Shown: positions 14,342-22,879 of the stretch, piece after piece
Numbering within the stretch: the first letter of the stretch is position 1
How the letters are laid out: every line of letters starts with the position of its first letter
IMG/VR virus record: IMGVR_UViG_3300050821_024094
Location: 1 to 64,000 of that record
Direction: 5' to 3' (one strand)
DNA: 64,000 nt
Source: a virus
The notes under the pieces: model-generated
The model's input: only the letters and a program-made list of their open reading frames with translations
What the model was told of the DNA's origin: nothing
Databases searched by the model: none
Made by a program: the position numbers and the translations under genes

Positions 14342-16951
14342 TCAGAGCGCCCAGAAGACGCGCTCAGCGACGTGGAACGTGTTCGCCACGGCATTCGTCG
14401 TTCCATCGATGACGATGGTGAACGTCGTGATCCCCGGCGCTGGCGTGAACGTGAAGTCGATCTGGTACTGGGCGATGCTCGCGTCCAGCAACGTCGACGC
14501 CGTCGCGATCGGGCTCAGATACCCAACGCCACCACCTGTCAGCGTTGCGCCGGAGAGGGTTGCGCCGGAGACCGTGGTTACGAGCGTGAAGGAGTTGCCG
14601 CCCGCGCCGCCGGTCTTGTCCGTGATGCTGAGGACCGTGGTCGTCACCGAGTAGGTGCACTTCGCGATCTGGGCGTCGGCCGAGGCCGAAAGGAACGTCG
14701 CCAACGCAGTCAGCGTCGCGGCGAGGTTCGCCCCGATGTTGACCTGATTGCCGGTCGCCCCGGACGTGACGAACGTGACCGTCGTCCCGTTGAGAACGAT
14801 CGTGGTCCCGGTGGCCGGGTTCGAGGTGAGGGTGACCGAGCCGGTTGCCAGCGCGAAGTTGCCGTGGAGCTTGGCTGTGCAGGTATGCGCGACCGGGTTG
14901 AAGCCCTCCACCAGCAGGCGGACCGTGATGTTGGTCGAGGAGGACGGCAACACCTCCGAGGAGGAGACGTGGCGGAACGTGTTCGCCGGACACCAGATTT
15001 TACAGATCGAGTCCGTGAGCTTGATGCCAGGGGCAACAGCCGGCGTGCCGACGAAGCGGGCACGGAACCGCGCGAGCACCGGGGCCGTAGCGAACGGCAC
15101 CAGTGGGTTATCGGGCGTGATCGGCAGCCAGGTGCCGGTTCCATCCGGCAACACCTCGAAGATGAGGTCGCAGGAGGCCGGCACGATCATGCGCGCCGTC
15201 AAGTCGATGTCGCGGATACCGCCGCCGAGGTTGAGCGCCCCGAGTTCGATCGTGACCTGCGGCGCGCGGAACTCCGCGGTGTAGACGCGGAGCATCATCT
15301 CCTTGGTCAAGTCGCCCAGGAAGTAGGCGCCGTCCGTGGAGTACATGAACGTGCCGTCGAGGTACGACCCGCCGTCCGCCATGCCGATCTGATGGTTCGC
15401 CGCGCAGGTGACGAGCACGCCCATGCGATCGCCCTTCGACGCGAAGGACGGCGTGATGGCGAGTTCGTTCCAGCCCTGCACGAGTGCCGCGCCGGCGATG
15501 TTCTGGTGCGAGATGACCTTGGTGAGGTCGGGCACGCCGTTCGTGCATTGACAGAGGGTTAGCCACACGTCGGTCGCCGAGGCCACCGACTGAATGTAGA
15601 TGCCGAGCTTGGTCACCCACATGTCGCTGGAGCACAAGAAGGTCTGGGCGAGCTGCGCACCGTTGACCGAGTGGTTGATGGTGTCGAGCTCCCAGTACGG
15701 CTCGGTCCAGGAGTCGTGCCACCAATATTGGTAGTAATGGATGAGATGGTTCGGATCGCCGTTGTCGGTAACCGTCACCGTCTCGTAGGTCGAGAAGTTC
15801 GGGAGCCACCAGGCCGGGGTTCCGGTCGCGGCACTCGTCTGCCAGGTCACTCCATTGGTGCAGACCGCGTAGGAGCCGCCATCGCGCAAGCGCGAGTAGG
15901 CAATGTCCTTCTCGACCAGTGCGTAGGTCTGGTAGCCGTACTGCCCCATCGCAATCGACGTGTTGAAGGCGCCGGTCTCAAGCTTCAGCGTGTTGTCATA
16001 GACCGGCAGAAGCAGGCCGTTCTGGTACGCTGCATTGGAGTCCAGCGGATTGAACAGCGAGAGCGCGAAGATGGCGGCGTTCTGAGCGGGGAACCGCACG
16101 CCCATGTCCACAAGCGCGTTCCAGCCGAGCGACTGCGTGTCGGCGGTGTCGCTCTGCGTGGTGTCTGGCCACAGGAAGTAGTCAGCGCCGTAGTCGGCGA
16201 AGGTGCTTGGGAGGCCGACTTTCGCCTTCACCTCTGCCATGTCCTGGTAGAGCTTGATGACGTCGGTGCGCTGGCCGGATTCGTTGAGCTTGTTCGCGAG
16301 GGCAGCCAAGTCGGCGGCGAGCGCGGACACGCGCGGCGCAATCTGGTTGTCGAAGTTCTCGACGTTCGAGAGGCGGTTATCGAGTGCCTCGGTCGAGGTC
16401 ACCTGTCCTGCCGGGAGCATTGTCACGGAGACGACGCCGCTCGTATCGAGCAACACGTTGGCAATGCCAACCTGGGTGGATGCGATCGCCGGAGCCTGCG
16501 GGTCCGGTCCTTCCGCGCCCTGGAGGACTGCGAGCACCGCGTCACGCGAGGAGGTCATGGCGACCGGCTGAGGTTCGGTCTGACCGGTGGTGACATTGGT
16601 GAGGAAGTCGCGGGTCTGCACGTCAACCTGGTTCTCGACGCCATAGGCGACGATGGTGACGATGCGCTGCGAGGATGCGGCCAGATAGGAGACGAGCGAC
16701 TGCACGGTCTGCGTCGGGAGCGAGAACACGGCGCCGGGCTGGCCGGCGGTGTTCTTGCCGTAGAAGCGACCTGGCGCCACCGTGATTTCGGCTTGGTTCG
16801 ACTTGACGGTGTTGAAGCCGCTATAGCGCAGCGTGCCCGTTACCGCGTCATAGACGAGATCGTCGAGCGAACCCCGGACATAGCCCTGGAGGTTGTTGTG
16901 ATCCGAGGCTTGCTGTTCTTGATAGTCTCGGAAGATGACCTGCTTTTCCAT
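14342..16951 (-). CDS. large baseplate-associated / fibre protein with repeat module
   Basis: An 869-residue virion protein starting at the ATG at 16949-16951 (MEKQVIFRDYQEQQ) with AGAGG upstream. The first 150 residues resemble DUF4815-type baseplate proteins. The middle is a beta-rich adhesin-like region with many aromatic residues (YYQYWWHDSWTEPYWELD), compatible with a carbohydrate-binding or jelly-roll fold. Near 704-807 a module with GTTIVLNGTTVTFV resembles the insertion in the sheath. It follows gene I, where P2 has its fibre gene H, so a host-recognition role is likely. Confidence 0.7.
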   Translation of the reverse strand: MEKQVIFRDYQEQQASDHNNLQGYVRGSLDDLVYDAVTGTLRYSGFNTVKSNQAEITVAPGRFYGKNTAGQPGAVFSLPTQTVQSLVSYLAASSQRIVTIVAYGVENQVDVQTRDFLTNVTTGQTEPQPVAMTSSRDAVLAVLQGAEGPDPQAPAIASTQVGIANVLLDTSGVVSVTMLPAGQVTSTEALDNRLSNVENFDNQIAPRVSALAADLAALANKLNESGQRTDVIKLYQDMAEVKAKVGLPSTFADYGADYFLWPDTTQSDTADTQSLGWNALVDMGVRFPAQNAAIFALSLFNPLDSNAAYQNGLLLPVYDNTLKLETGAFNTSIAMGQYGYQTYALVEKDIAYSRLRDGGSYAVCTNGVTWQTSAATGTPAWWLPNFSTYETVTVTDNGDPNHLIHYYQYWWHDSWTEPYWELDTINHSVNGAQLAQTFLCSSDMWVTKLGIYIQSVASATDVWLTLCQCTNGVPDLTKVISHQNIAGAALVQGWNELAITPSFASKGDRMGVLVTCAANHQIGMADGGSYLDGTFMYSTDGAYFLGDLTKEMMLRVYTAEFRAPQVTIELGALNLGGGIRDIDLTARMIVPASCDLIFEVLPDGTGTWLPITPDNPLVPFATAPVLARFRARFVGTPAVAPGIKLTDSICKIWCPANTFRHVSSSEVLPSSSTNITVRLLVEGFNPVAHTCTAKLHGNFALATGSVTLTSNPATGTTIVLNGTTVTFVTSGATGNQVNIGANLAATLTALATFLSASADAQIAKCTYSVTTTVLSITDKTGGAGGNSFTLVTTVSGATLSGATLTGGGVGYLSPIATASTLLDASIAQYQIDFTFTPAPGITTFTIVIDGTTNAVANTFHVAERVFWAL

Positions 16952-16959
16952 GCCTGCCT

Positions 16960-18237
16960 CTAAGCTCTCGGAGACCCGACCACGTAGGAGTCGACGCCTG
17001 CGATGAATGGACGCCCAGCCACGAACGCGGCGATGGGGCCTGATTGGATGAGGATTTTGTCGGAGAGCCGCTTCGCCGCTTCCGTGGCCCAACGGACGAG
17101 CTTCATGGGCTCGGGATTGTGAGGAACCCAGAAGCGCGTCTTCGGGATGAAGACGCCATCACTGGATGCCGCCCACGGGCTTCGCGTGCTCGGGACCGAG
17201 ACGTGCATGATCGCGGTGTGAGCCGGAAAGCCGTAGCGGCCGGTCCCCATGAACTGTGTGTTCGGGCGCTTGAGGCCGGTCGAGCCGTCGAACACCGCAT
17301 ACCGATCGAACACCCGGTACTTCGAGGTCGACGGGATGAAGTAGTTCCTGTGGCCCATCAACGAGCCGGTACCGTGAACGTAGTTCGATCCGGTGAAGAC
17401 CGAGCGTCCGCGCTGGCCTGGTTCGGTGACGAGCTCGGGTTGCGCGGTGATCGCCTGAAACGTTGGGCCGACCGCAATCCGCCACGGCGTCGTGGTGTTT
17501 GGCATGATGGTCGCCAGCCGCCGCCAGGCGTCCGATGGGATGAAGAACTTCCCCGCGTTCGATGGCGTATGCGTGAAGACCTTCTCACCAGCCGAACCGA
17601 CAAAGTGCAGTTGGTAATAGTTGCCGAAGTCGGTGACCGTGGTGTCGGTGTCGACACCGTTGACGTTCCAGGTCGCCTTCCGCTCGAGATGCTGCAAGGC
17701 GATCGACGGGATCGAGAACATCCCGGCCGAGTAGAAGTTGCGGCTCTTGGTGTTCGCCGAGAATTGCGATCCGATGAACGCCTTGTGCGGGCCGGCCGTG
17801 CCGGTATCGCGGAAGTAGTAGACGCGGACCTGCGGGAGAGTTTCCAGCCAGGATTCGCGCTCTGCCCTCGTGAGCGAAGGACCCGAGAAGATTTTGGCCG
17901 GCGGCTTATCGAACTTGAGCACCGTGCCGCCGACGTAGCGGACGTACTGTTCGATGGCGTAGGCGGTGCCCTTCTTGAAGTGCAGCGGGATCGAAGCGGC
18001 GATGACGTTGCGCTTGATCTGATCCGGCCAGTCCTGGTTCCAGATGTCGACGCTGCGCTCCCACGCGAGGAACGCGAGGAATTGAGCGGGCGTCGCCTGC
18101 GGCTGCTTGACCGTGTCGATCGGGACCGGGATTTGCGTGATCCGCTTGCCGGTCGCGGAGAGCGCCTGCATCAGCTCCGAGGAGCTGGTCGGAAGCAGAT
18201 GGTCCGCATACGGAACCACAGGGCCAACAGCGGTCAT
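16960..18237 (-). CDS. I: tail protein I (extended)
   Basis: A 425-residue protein. Its first 130 residues match P2 gpI: LLPTSSSELMQALSATGKRI at 13-32, FLAFLAWERSVDIWNQDWPD at 53-72 and the LHFKKGTAYAIEQYV segment. P2 gpI is about 176 residues; the extra 250 residues here form a beta-rich extension probably used to attach fibre or baseplate parts. It lies between J and the fibre genes, as expected. Confidence 0.85.
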   Translation of the reverse strand: MTAVGPVVPYADHLLPTSSSELMQALSATGKRITQIPVPIDTVKQPQATPAQFLAFLAWERSVDIWNQDWPDQIKRNVIAASIPLHFKKGTAYAIEQYVRYVGGTVLKFDKPPAKIFSGPSLTRAERESWLETLPQVRVYYFRDTGTAGPHKAFIGSQFSANTKSRNFYSAGMFSIPSIALQHLERKATWNVNGVDTDTTVTDFGNYYQLHFVGSAGEKVFTHTPSNAGKFFIPSDAWRRLATIMPNTTTPWRIAVGPTFQAITAQPELVTEPGQRGRSVFTGSNYVHGTGSLMGHRNYFIPSTSKYRVFDRYAVFDGSTGLKRPNTQFMGTGRYGFPAHTAIMHVSVPSTRSPWAASSDGVFIPKTRFWVPHNPEPMKLVRWATEAAKRLSDKILIQSGPIAAFVAGRPFIAGVDSYVVGSPRA

Positions 18238-18253
18238 GACGTGGCCCTTGTTG

Positions 18254-19246
18254 TCAGAAGATGCCGCCCTCTACGATCGCCGTAGCGGGTGGCGGGGGTA
18301 GGACCGGAGGAGCTTCGTCTTGGGTAGCGAGGACCAGGGTCCGCAGGTGCGGGATCTGCGTCCCGTCGCAGACGATGTCGACGAGCGAGGGCGAGGTCGC
18401 GTTGAGCACGCCGCCGACCTTGGCCGCTGCCAGGAGCGCGTTCGCGTAGACCGTCTGCCCGATCTTGTAGACGCTTGCGGCATAAGCCTGCACGGCCGCA
18501 GCCGACTGGGCCTTGATGAGCACCGGGTCAGGACCACGCGCAACGAGCAATTGGATCGCGGCGTCATACGAGACGACCGTCGCGTCGATGACCGAAGGAA
18601 CATCGGTGAGCGGGACCACGTCCTCTCGCTGGTAGAACGTGAGCAGCTTGACGATGACGTCATTGGCAACCGGCACGCCATTCGCGCCGGCAACGTAGAC
18701 GTTCACCCGACCGTCCGGGGTATCGCCTACACCGGGAGCGATCGCGTTCGCGTCAACGATGGAGATGTCGGTGGTGAGTGCCCAGTAGACGTAAGCGCCC
18801 CACGGACCAACGGTCGAGAAGGCGTCGGGCGCAAGCTGGATGCGCAGGCGAAAGCGATCATCGCTCTCCATCACCGCCGGCGTCGGCGGGGAAGTGGTGT
18901 TGTCTGCCGGCGTGACGACCATGCGCTGGACTTCGTAGTCCGCGCCGATCTGGTCGAGGTCGCGGCCCTCCGCATAGGCGAGCAGGAGCGCCTTGCACTT
19001 GTCGTTGATCTCCCCGCGAAGCAAGAGCTCGCGGTAGGCGTCGGCCTGGAGAACGATGGTGATGGGCTCGGACTGAAGATCGAGCGTGTCGAGGTTGGGC
19101 AGGCTGGGGTTCTGCGCCTGGAAAGCCGTCCACAATTGGGTGACGAGGTCGAGGCGGGCTTGGATGACCGTGTTGTAGTCGAGTGGGTCGATGACCTGCG
19201 GAGGAGGAAGCTGCGTCAGGTCGATGACCGAAAAGCGATTGGTCAT
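18254..19246 (-). CDS. J: baseplate assembly protein J
   Basis: A 330-residue homologue of P2 gpJ (the wedge protein equivalent to T4 gp6). The start at 19244-19246 overlaps the stop of W by four bases (ATGA). The family is recognised by the SESPITIVLQADAYREL-like segment near 57, the AYAEGRDLDQIGADY motif near 86-100, and the ESDDRFRLRIQLAPDAFSTV motif near 125-144. It joins adjacent baseplate wedges. Confidence 0.9.
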   Translation of the reverse strand: MTNRFSVIDLTQLPPPQVIDPLDYNTVIQARLDLVTQLWTAFQAQNPSLPNLDTLDLQSEPITIVLQADAYRELLLRGEINDKCKALLLAYAEGRDLDQIGADYEVQRMVVTPADNTTSPPTPAVMESDDRFRLRIQLAPDAFSTVGPWGAYVYWALTTDISIVDANAIAPGVGDTPDGRVNVYVAGANGVPVANDVIVKLLTFYQREDVVPLTDVPSVIDATVVSYDAAIQLLVARGPDPVLIKAQSAAAVQAYAASVYKIGQTVYANALLAAAKVGGVLNATSPSLVDIVCDGTQIPHLRTLVLATQDEAPPVLPPPPATAIVEGGIF

Positions 19247-19692
19247 GGAGACACTGGCCCCGTGGTGAAGAGAACGCCGTTCTGACCGACGGCCATCAGG
19301 AACCGCGTCGTGGCGTTTTCGGAGACCGAATAGTCGCCGAGGTGCCCGCGCGGGTAAAAGATGCCGATCATCTCGATCGTGAACTGGCCGTCCTGGTTCG
19401 CGTCGACGATGTTGAACTGCGTCACGCGAAACCCGGGTTCCCAGTTCTGCAAGGCGACCGCGATGGCGCTGTAGAATCGCGCGAAGGTCTCGCGGTTGCC
19501 CGGCTTGTCGATCAGGCTCGGAACATCGCTGCCATAGTTGAGCAGCATGACGCGCGTGTTGAAGCGCGTCGTGAGAATGTCCCAGATCGACTGGACGCAA
19601 TGAGCAAAGCCGTAGAGCAGCTTGCCCGTGAGCTTGTTGGTGCCTACCCGCTCACCGGCAACCGCTGAAGCAGTCGGGTTCAGCGCGGGCAT
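19243..19692 (-). CDS. W: baseplate wedge protein W (gp25-like)
   Basis: A 149-residue member of the GPW/gp25 family. It has the conserved arrangement of an N-terminal helix, HCVQSIWDILTTRFNTRVML (32-51) with the RxMLxxYGS motif, and a C-terminal segment following FNIVDANQDGQF. gp25-like proteins initiate sheath polymerisation at the baseplate. It is coupled to J by an ATGA overlap. Confidence 0.9.
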   Translation of the reverse strand: MPALNPTASAVAGERVGTNKLTGKLLYGFAHCVQSIWDILTTRFNTRVMLLNYGSDVPSLIDKPGNRETFARFYSAIAVALQNWEPGFRVTQFNIVDANQDGQFTIEMIGIFYPRGHLGDYSVSENATTRFLMAVGQNGVLFTTGPVSP

Positions 19693-19695
19693 AGG

Positions 19696-19926
19696 TCACC
19701 TCAGCACTTGGCTCTTGGGAAGGAGCGGCTTTGGCGCGGCGGCCTTTGCCACCGGATCGGTGGGCCGCACGATCCATCCGTAGATGGCCGGGTACTTCGC
19801 CTGCTCGTCCGTCATGCGGATCGATTGCCCGCTGACGTACCAGGTCGTGCCGACAAAGCCGTCGCCGACCTTGATGAAGTCTTTCTTCGCAGCGAGGTTG
19901 CCGCGCGGGGTCTTCTTCGGGGCCAT
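19696..19926 (-). CDS. small hypothetical tail-region protein
   Basis: A 76-residue basic protein read from the ATG at 19924-19926, preceded by AGGGTGA. It contains a short beta segment (GDGFVGTTWYVSGQSIRM) and a proline/lysine-rich end. It lies between W and the plus-strand gene at 20034, where P2-like phages usually have nothing conserved. Function unknown. Confidence 0.5.
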   Translation of the reverse strand: MAPKKTPRGNLAAKKDFIKVGDGFVGTTWYVSGQSIRMTDEQAKYPAIYGWIVRPTDPVAKAAAPKPLLPKSQVLR

Positions 19927-20033
19927 CGTTGTCACCCTGGTTGAGAGTCTGTGGGAATCTTCGCAAGCCGTGCTGGTACGCATTCACAGCTTCGTGGCGC
20001 GATTGTAGGTTTCGACCCTGAGAGGTTCGGAAC

Positions 20034-20312
20034 ATGAAAGCAGTTATTTGCGCTTGCCTTGCGGTCGCGGCACTAGCTTCGATCAGCGTCAGCTACGGTC
20101 AAGCACCGCCGGATATAGAGCGCGCCGGCAATCCCGAGACTCGCGACGAGGGCAGCATGGCCCACCATCCCATCGACAGGCCCATGCCCGGCCAGCCAGG
20201 GAAGCCCAAAGGCGAAGTTTCCCGCGATCGCGAACGTAGCCATCAAGAAGCTGAGTCTCCCGCTTCCCGCAGGCCGGACAGAAAGAACATGCCGACCGGA
20301 ACTGGGTTCTAG
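20034..20312 (+). CDS. small exported protein (moron)
   Basis: A 92-residue protein on the strand opposite to the surrounding tail genes. It begins with a clear signal peptide (MKAVICACLAVAALASI...) cleaved near YGQA, followed by a hydrophilic, proline- and charge-rich mature part. A GAGAGG Shine-Dalgarno sequence is present 8 nt upstream. Placement between V and W of a tail operon with opposite orientation marks it as an independently expressed accessory gene, perhaps active in the lysogen. Its 3' end overlaps the end of V by four bases. Confidence 0.55.
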   Translation: MKAVICACLAVAALASISVSYGQAPPDIERAGNPETRDEGSMAHHPIDRPMPGQPGKPKGEVSRDRERSHQEAESPASRRPDRKNMPTGTGF

Positions 20313-20941
20313 CCTGGTTTAGCGAAGGTTTTCTTCGCTGGCCCCGTGAGCGTGACAACCTTTGGCAGGTTGGTATCGCTCTTGTCGTCGAGCCCGAGGT
20401 TGGTCGTGCCGACCGTTGCGATCGCGGTAGAGGTCAGTGTGATCGAGCTCTCGTCCATGACGATCGTCGAGTTGCCGACCTTGAGCGTGATCTTCGCCTC
20501 TTCGAGCAGAACGGAGGCCTTGTCGCCGATCTTGTGCTCGATCGTCTTGCCCTTCATCCGCGAGACAGCGCCGTCGCCGTTCATGCGAACGTAGTCGTCG
20601 TCGTCGCTGTCGGGCTTGGTGTTGTCGTCGGTGAAGTGGCCGGCAACGACGATTGCGCTCTCCGGCGTTCCGGATGGCGAGATGACGGTGACTTGCTGGC
20701 CGACGACGGGGAGTGTCTTGGTCTTCAGGCTGCCGGAGCCGGAGCCCGCGAGCTCAACCCAGTAGAGCCAGTCGGTCTTGTTGGGATCGGCATCGTCGTC
20801 CGCCATGCCGTCATCGACGCGCACCATGCGCTTTGCTTTGTCGACGTCGGTGACGAGACCTTGATAAACGGTGCGGCGGACCCGCCGTTCGAGCTCCTCG
20901 ATGCGCCGCATGAGCTGCGCGATCGGATCGGTTTGGCTCAT
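20309..20941 (-). CDS. V: baseplate assembly protein V (spike)
   Basis: A 210-residue homologue of P2 gpV, the membrane-piercing spike. The N-terminal helix (IAQLMRRIEELERRVRRT) is followed by the OB-fold domain (LVTDVDKAKRMVRV..., VVGQQVTVISPSGTPE) and a C-terminal beta-helix rich in T/V repeats. The length matches the family. It begins the tail gene block in P2-like order. Confidence 0.9.
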   Translation of the reverse strand: MSQTDPIAQLMRRIEELERRVRRTVYQGLVTDVDKAKRMVRVDDGMADDDADPNKTDWLYWVELAGSGSGSLKTKTLPVVGQQVTVISPSGTPESAIVVAGHFTDDNTKPDSDDDDYVRMNGDGAVSRMKGKTIEHKIGDKASVLLEEAKITLKVGNSTIVMDESSITLTSTAIATVGTTNLGLDDKSDTNLPKVVTLTGPAKKTFAKPG

Positions 20942-21498
20942 TGAGTGACCGTGATCGTGTCAGGATCAGGCGACGTGGTGTCGCCATCGATGCTTGCGTG
21001 GGTGGTCACGCTTGGGAACACGAACGTCTGGCCTTGTTGGACCTGCATGAGCTGCGAGGCGTAGTCGGTGCCGATCGCGAGCTGGCAGACCCAGGCGACG
21101 CCCATGATGCAGATTTGATTCTTGTCCTGAGCCGTCGACCACAAGTTCTCGATCTCGATCTTGTCGGCCGGAAAGCCCGAGGCGTTGAAGTAGTTCCACT
21201 GGGCAAGAGCCGCGACCGCTTCCGCGATCGTCCAGCCCTCGACGTCGGCTTGCGCTCCGCGATCACCGCGCGTGGCGATGAAGACGCCGACGTGAACGTC
21301 GAAGAGCACCGTGCCGTCAGGCAGTTTCTCGTGAGCGGGAGCACCGAGCACCGCCACATAGGCGGCCGGCGACTTCATCGAGAGCCGCTCGAAGTCTTCC
21401 AGCGTGAATTTTCCGGGATGGGGCAGGACGTCCTTCAAGTTCGTGAACGAGGTCTTGAGCTTGTCGATGACCTTGCCGCGGTATTCGATGATGCTCAT
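20938..21498 (-). CDS. tail-terminator-like protein (DUF1834/Gp37-like)
   Basis: A 186-residue protein starting at the ATG at 21496-21498, preceded by GAGGT. The DVHVGVFIATRGDRG segment and WTIAEAVAALAQWNYF helix are typical of the phage Gp37/DUF1834 group found next to virion-morphogenesis genes in Mu-like and related phages. It probably completes the head-proximal end of the tail. The family assignment is by pattern, with moderate certainty. Confidence 0.6.
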   Translation of the reverse strand: MSIIEYRGKVIDKLKTSFTNLKDVLPHPGKFTLEDFERLSMKSPAAYVAVLGAPAHEKLPDGTVLFDVHVGVFIATRGDRGAQADVEGWTIAEAVAALAQWNYFNASGFPADKIEIENLWSTAQDKNQICIMGVAWVCQLAIGTDYASQLMQVQQGQTFVFPSVTTHASIDGDTTSPDPDTITVTQ

Positions 21499-21543
21499 GC
21501 GGTTGACCTCATCCAAAGCTCCAGGCGGCACGTAAGAGTCGGC

Positions 21544-21648
21544 ATGTGGCTTTTGTTGCTGCTCCTAATCGTGCTGCTTTACCCACCTCCCCTGTGGGTG
21601 AGCGTGCCGGCTCTTTTCATCGTGTATTGGGCCACCAAGGGCTCGTGA
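21544..21648 (+). CDS. 34-residue hydrophobic membrane peptide
   Basis: Plus-strand ORF starting MWLLLLLLIVLLYPPP, with one continuous hydrophobic segment broken by prolines. It shares an exact 18-bp sequence around its start codon (21534-21551) with the next small ORF at 21677, including an AAGAG ribosome-binding site. Existence as a gene rests on that duplicated start region and on coding-like composition. Confidence 0.4.
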   Translation: MWLLLLLLIVLLYPPPLWVSVPALFIVYWATKGS

Positions 21649-21676
21649 AACCGGGTGATCAAGAGGAAGAGTCGGC

Positions 21677-21787
21677 ATGTGGCTGAAATGGGCCTTCGCG
21701 CTGATGTTCCTTGCCGCGCTGATCCATCCCGGTGTGGGATTGCCGGGGATCGTGTTCGTGATCGCCCTCGCGTTCCTCACGGACTAG
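21677..21787 (+). CDS. 36-residue hydrophobic membrane peptide
   Basis: Plus-strand ORF starting MWLKWAFALMFLAALIHPG and ending in LAFLTD. It looks like a two-segment or re-entrant membrane peptide. GGAAGA lies upstream, and the 18 bases around the ATG repeat those of the ORF at 21544. Both lie in a short gap between minus-strand head-tail genes and may be accessory. Confidence 0.45.
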   Translation: MWLKWAFALMFLAALIHPGVGLPGIVFVIALAFLTD

Positions 21788-21800
21788 CAGCGCGTTACCG

Positions 21801-22271
21801 TCACGCGGCGATCCCAATCAGCCGATGAACCCAGGCGTTGACGACCTGGTGGATTTCGACCTCGTTGCGTGCGGAGAAGCCCATGACGACGCGGGCGACC
21901 ATCTTGGATGTACCGAATTGATGGAACGGCAGGTAGAGCACGCCCTTGCCGCGTGACGACGTTGCGGTGTTTCGCATGCGAACGTTGTCAGCGCCGTAGG
22001 CGAGGCTCCAGGAGCGAGCCATCTTGCCGCTCTCGACCAGGATGTTCGCGTTGCCCTTGCGCTTGACCGTGTCCGGCTTGAGCGGAGCCCAGCGCCCGCC
22101 ATCGGGCGAGGTCTTTTCAGAGAGCACCCGCCTGGTGTGTTGCTTCGCGATCAGCGCGCCGAGCTGGCGAAGTAGGCTCGCCTTGCCCATGCCGGAGGTC
22201 GGCCGCGCGAGCCGGACCACCATCCGTTCAACCGGCGCGAGACCGATGATCTCGGCGGAGAACAGCGACAT
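21801..22271 (-). CDS. phage virion morphogenesis protein (gpS/Mu G-like)
   Basis: A 156-residue member of the virion morphogenesis family that completes tails. Characteristic features are the RRVLSEKTSPDGGRWAPLKP segment (47-66), the NANILVESGKMARSW segment near 74-88 and the QFGTSK motif near 118. It lies between the tail terminator-like gene and the Mu gp36-like gene, which matches Mu-type head-tail connector gene order. Confidence 0.85.
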   Translation of the reverse strand: MSLFSAEIIGLAPVERMVVRLARPTSGMGKASLLRQLGALIAKQHTRRVLSEKTSPDGGRWAPLKPDTVKRKGNANILVESGKMARSWSLAYGADNVRMRNTATSSRGKGVLYLPFHQFGTSKMVARVVMGFSARNEVEIHQVVNAWVHRLIGIAA

Positions 22272-22275
22272 TGGC

Positions 22276-22698
22276 TCACACCCGGATTGACTTGACGATG
22301 TTGCCTGCGCCGACGTTCGTGCCTTCCGCCGGGGACGGGTCGTTCGGGCTCGAGTCCTCGCGGACGCCGAGACCGGCTTGGCCTTTTGCGATCATCGCGA
22401 GGTGCTTGCGCCAGCTATCCGCGCGGCGCTGGAGCTCCTCGAACATCTTGTCCGCCGTGAGTGCAGCGGAGTAGAGCGCGAGGTCGATGTTGATGTTGCG
22501 CAGGATCAGCGGGGTCGGATTGACCGGCACCGGGAAGCGCGTCGAGACGTAGCTGTCGATCTCGGCCGCCGAGTCCTCCAGCGCCCGATCGAGCTTCGTG
22601 TAGTCGGGCGCCGAGGTGTCCTTCTCCCAGCAGACGCGGTCGACGGTCTCGGCCTCATAGCGAGCCAGCACGTCGTCGCGCGTTGCATAGGCGGACAT
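22276..22698 (-). CDS. DUF1320 / Mu gp36-like head-tail connector protein
   Basis: A 140-residue protein with the family start MSAYATRDDVLARY and the LDRALEDSAAEIDSYVSTRF segment (37-56), then LILRNINIDLALYSA. This family (DUF1320, Mu gp36) lies between major capsid and tail genes and is thought to be a connector adaptor. The order here fits. Confidence 0.85.
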   Translation of the reverse strand: MSAYATRDDVLARYEAETVDRVCWEKDTSAPDYTKLDRALEDSAAEIDSYVSTRFPVPVNPTPLILRNINIDLALYSAALTADKMFEELQRRADSWRKHLAMIAKGQAGLGVREDSSPNDPSPAEGTNVGAGNIVKSIRV

Positions 22699-22701
22699 GG
22701 A

Positions 22702-22851
22702 TCAATCTCCGGGGCTGGGAGCCTTTTCGAAATCGCCGCAGAGCGTCTCGACGATGTAGGCGCTCTCGTCATCGATATCGAAGCGCTCTAGCCGACGACG
22801 CACCGGAGGCTTGCGCCAGCGTGTTCGACTTGATCGCACTCGCGCCTTCAT
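22702..22851 (-). CDS. 49-residue basic hypothetical protein
   Basis: Short ORF starting MKARVRSSRTRWRKPP with GGAG 11 nt upstream, followed by RLERFDIDDESAYIVETL and an acidic end. The arginine-rich start and acidic/aromatic remainder make a coherent small protein between two head-completion genes, with 3 nt between it and the next start. Function unknown. Confidence 0.5.
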   Translation of the reverse strand: MKARVRSSRTRWRKPPVRRRLERFDIDDESAYIVETLCGDFEKAPSPGD

Positions 22852-22879
22852 GGTGAAGCTCCGCTACGGCACGGGCAGC

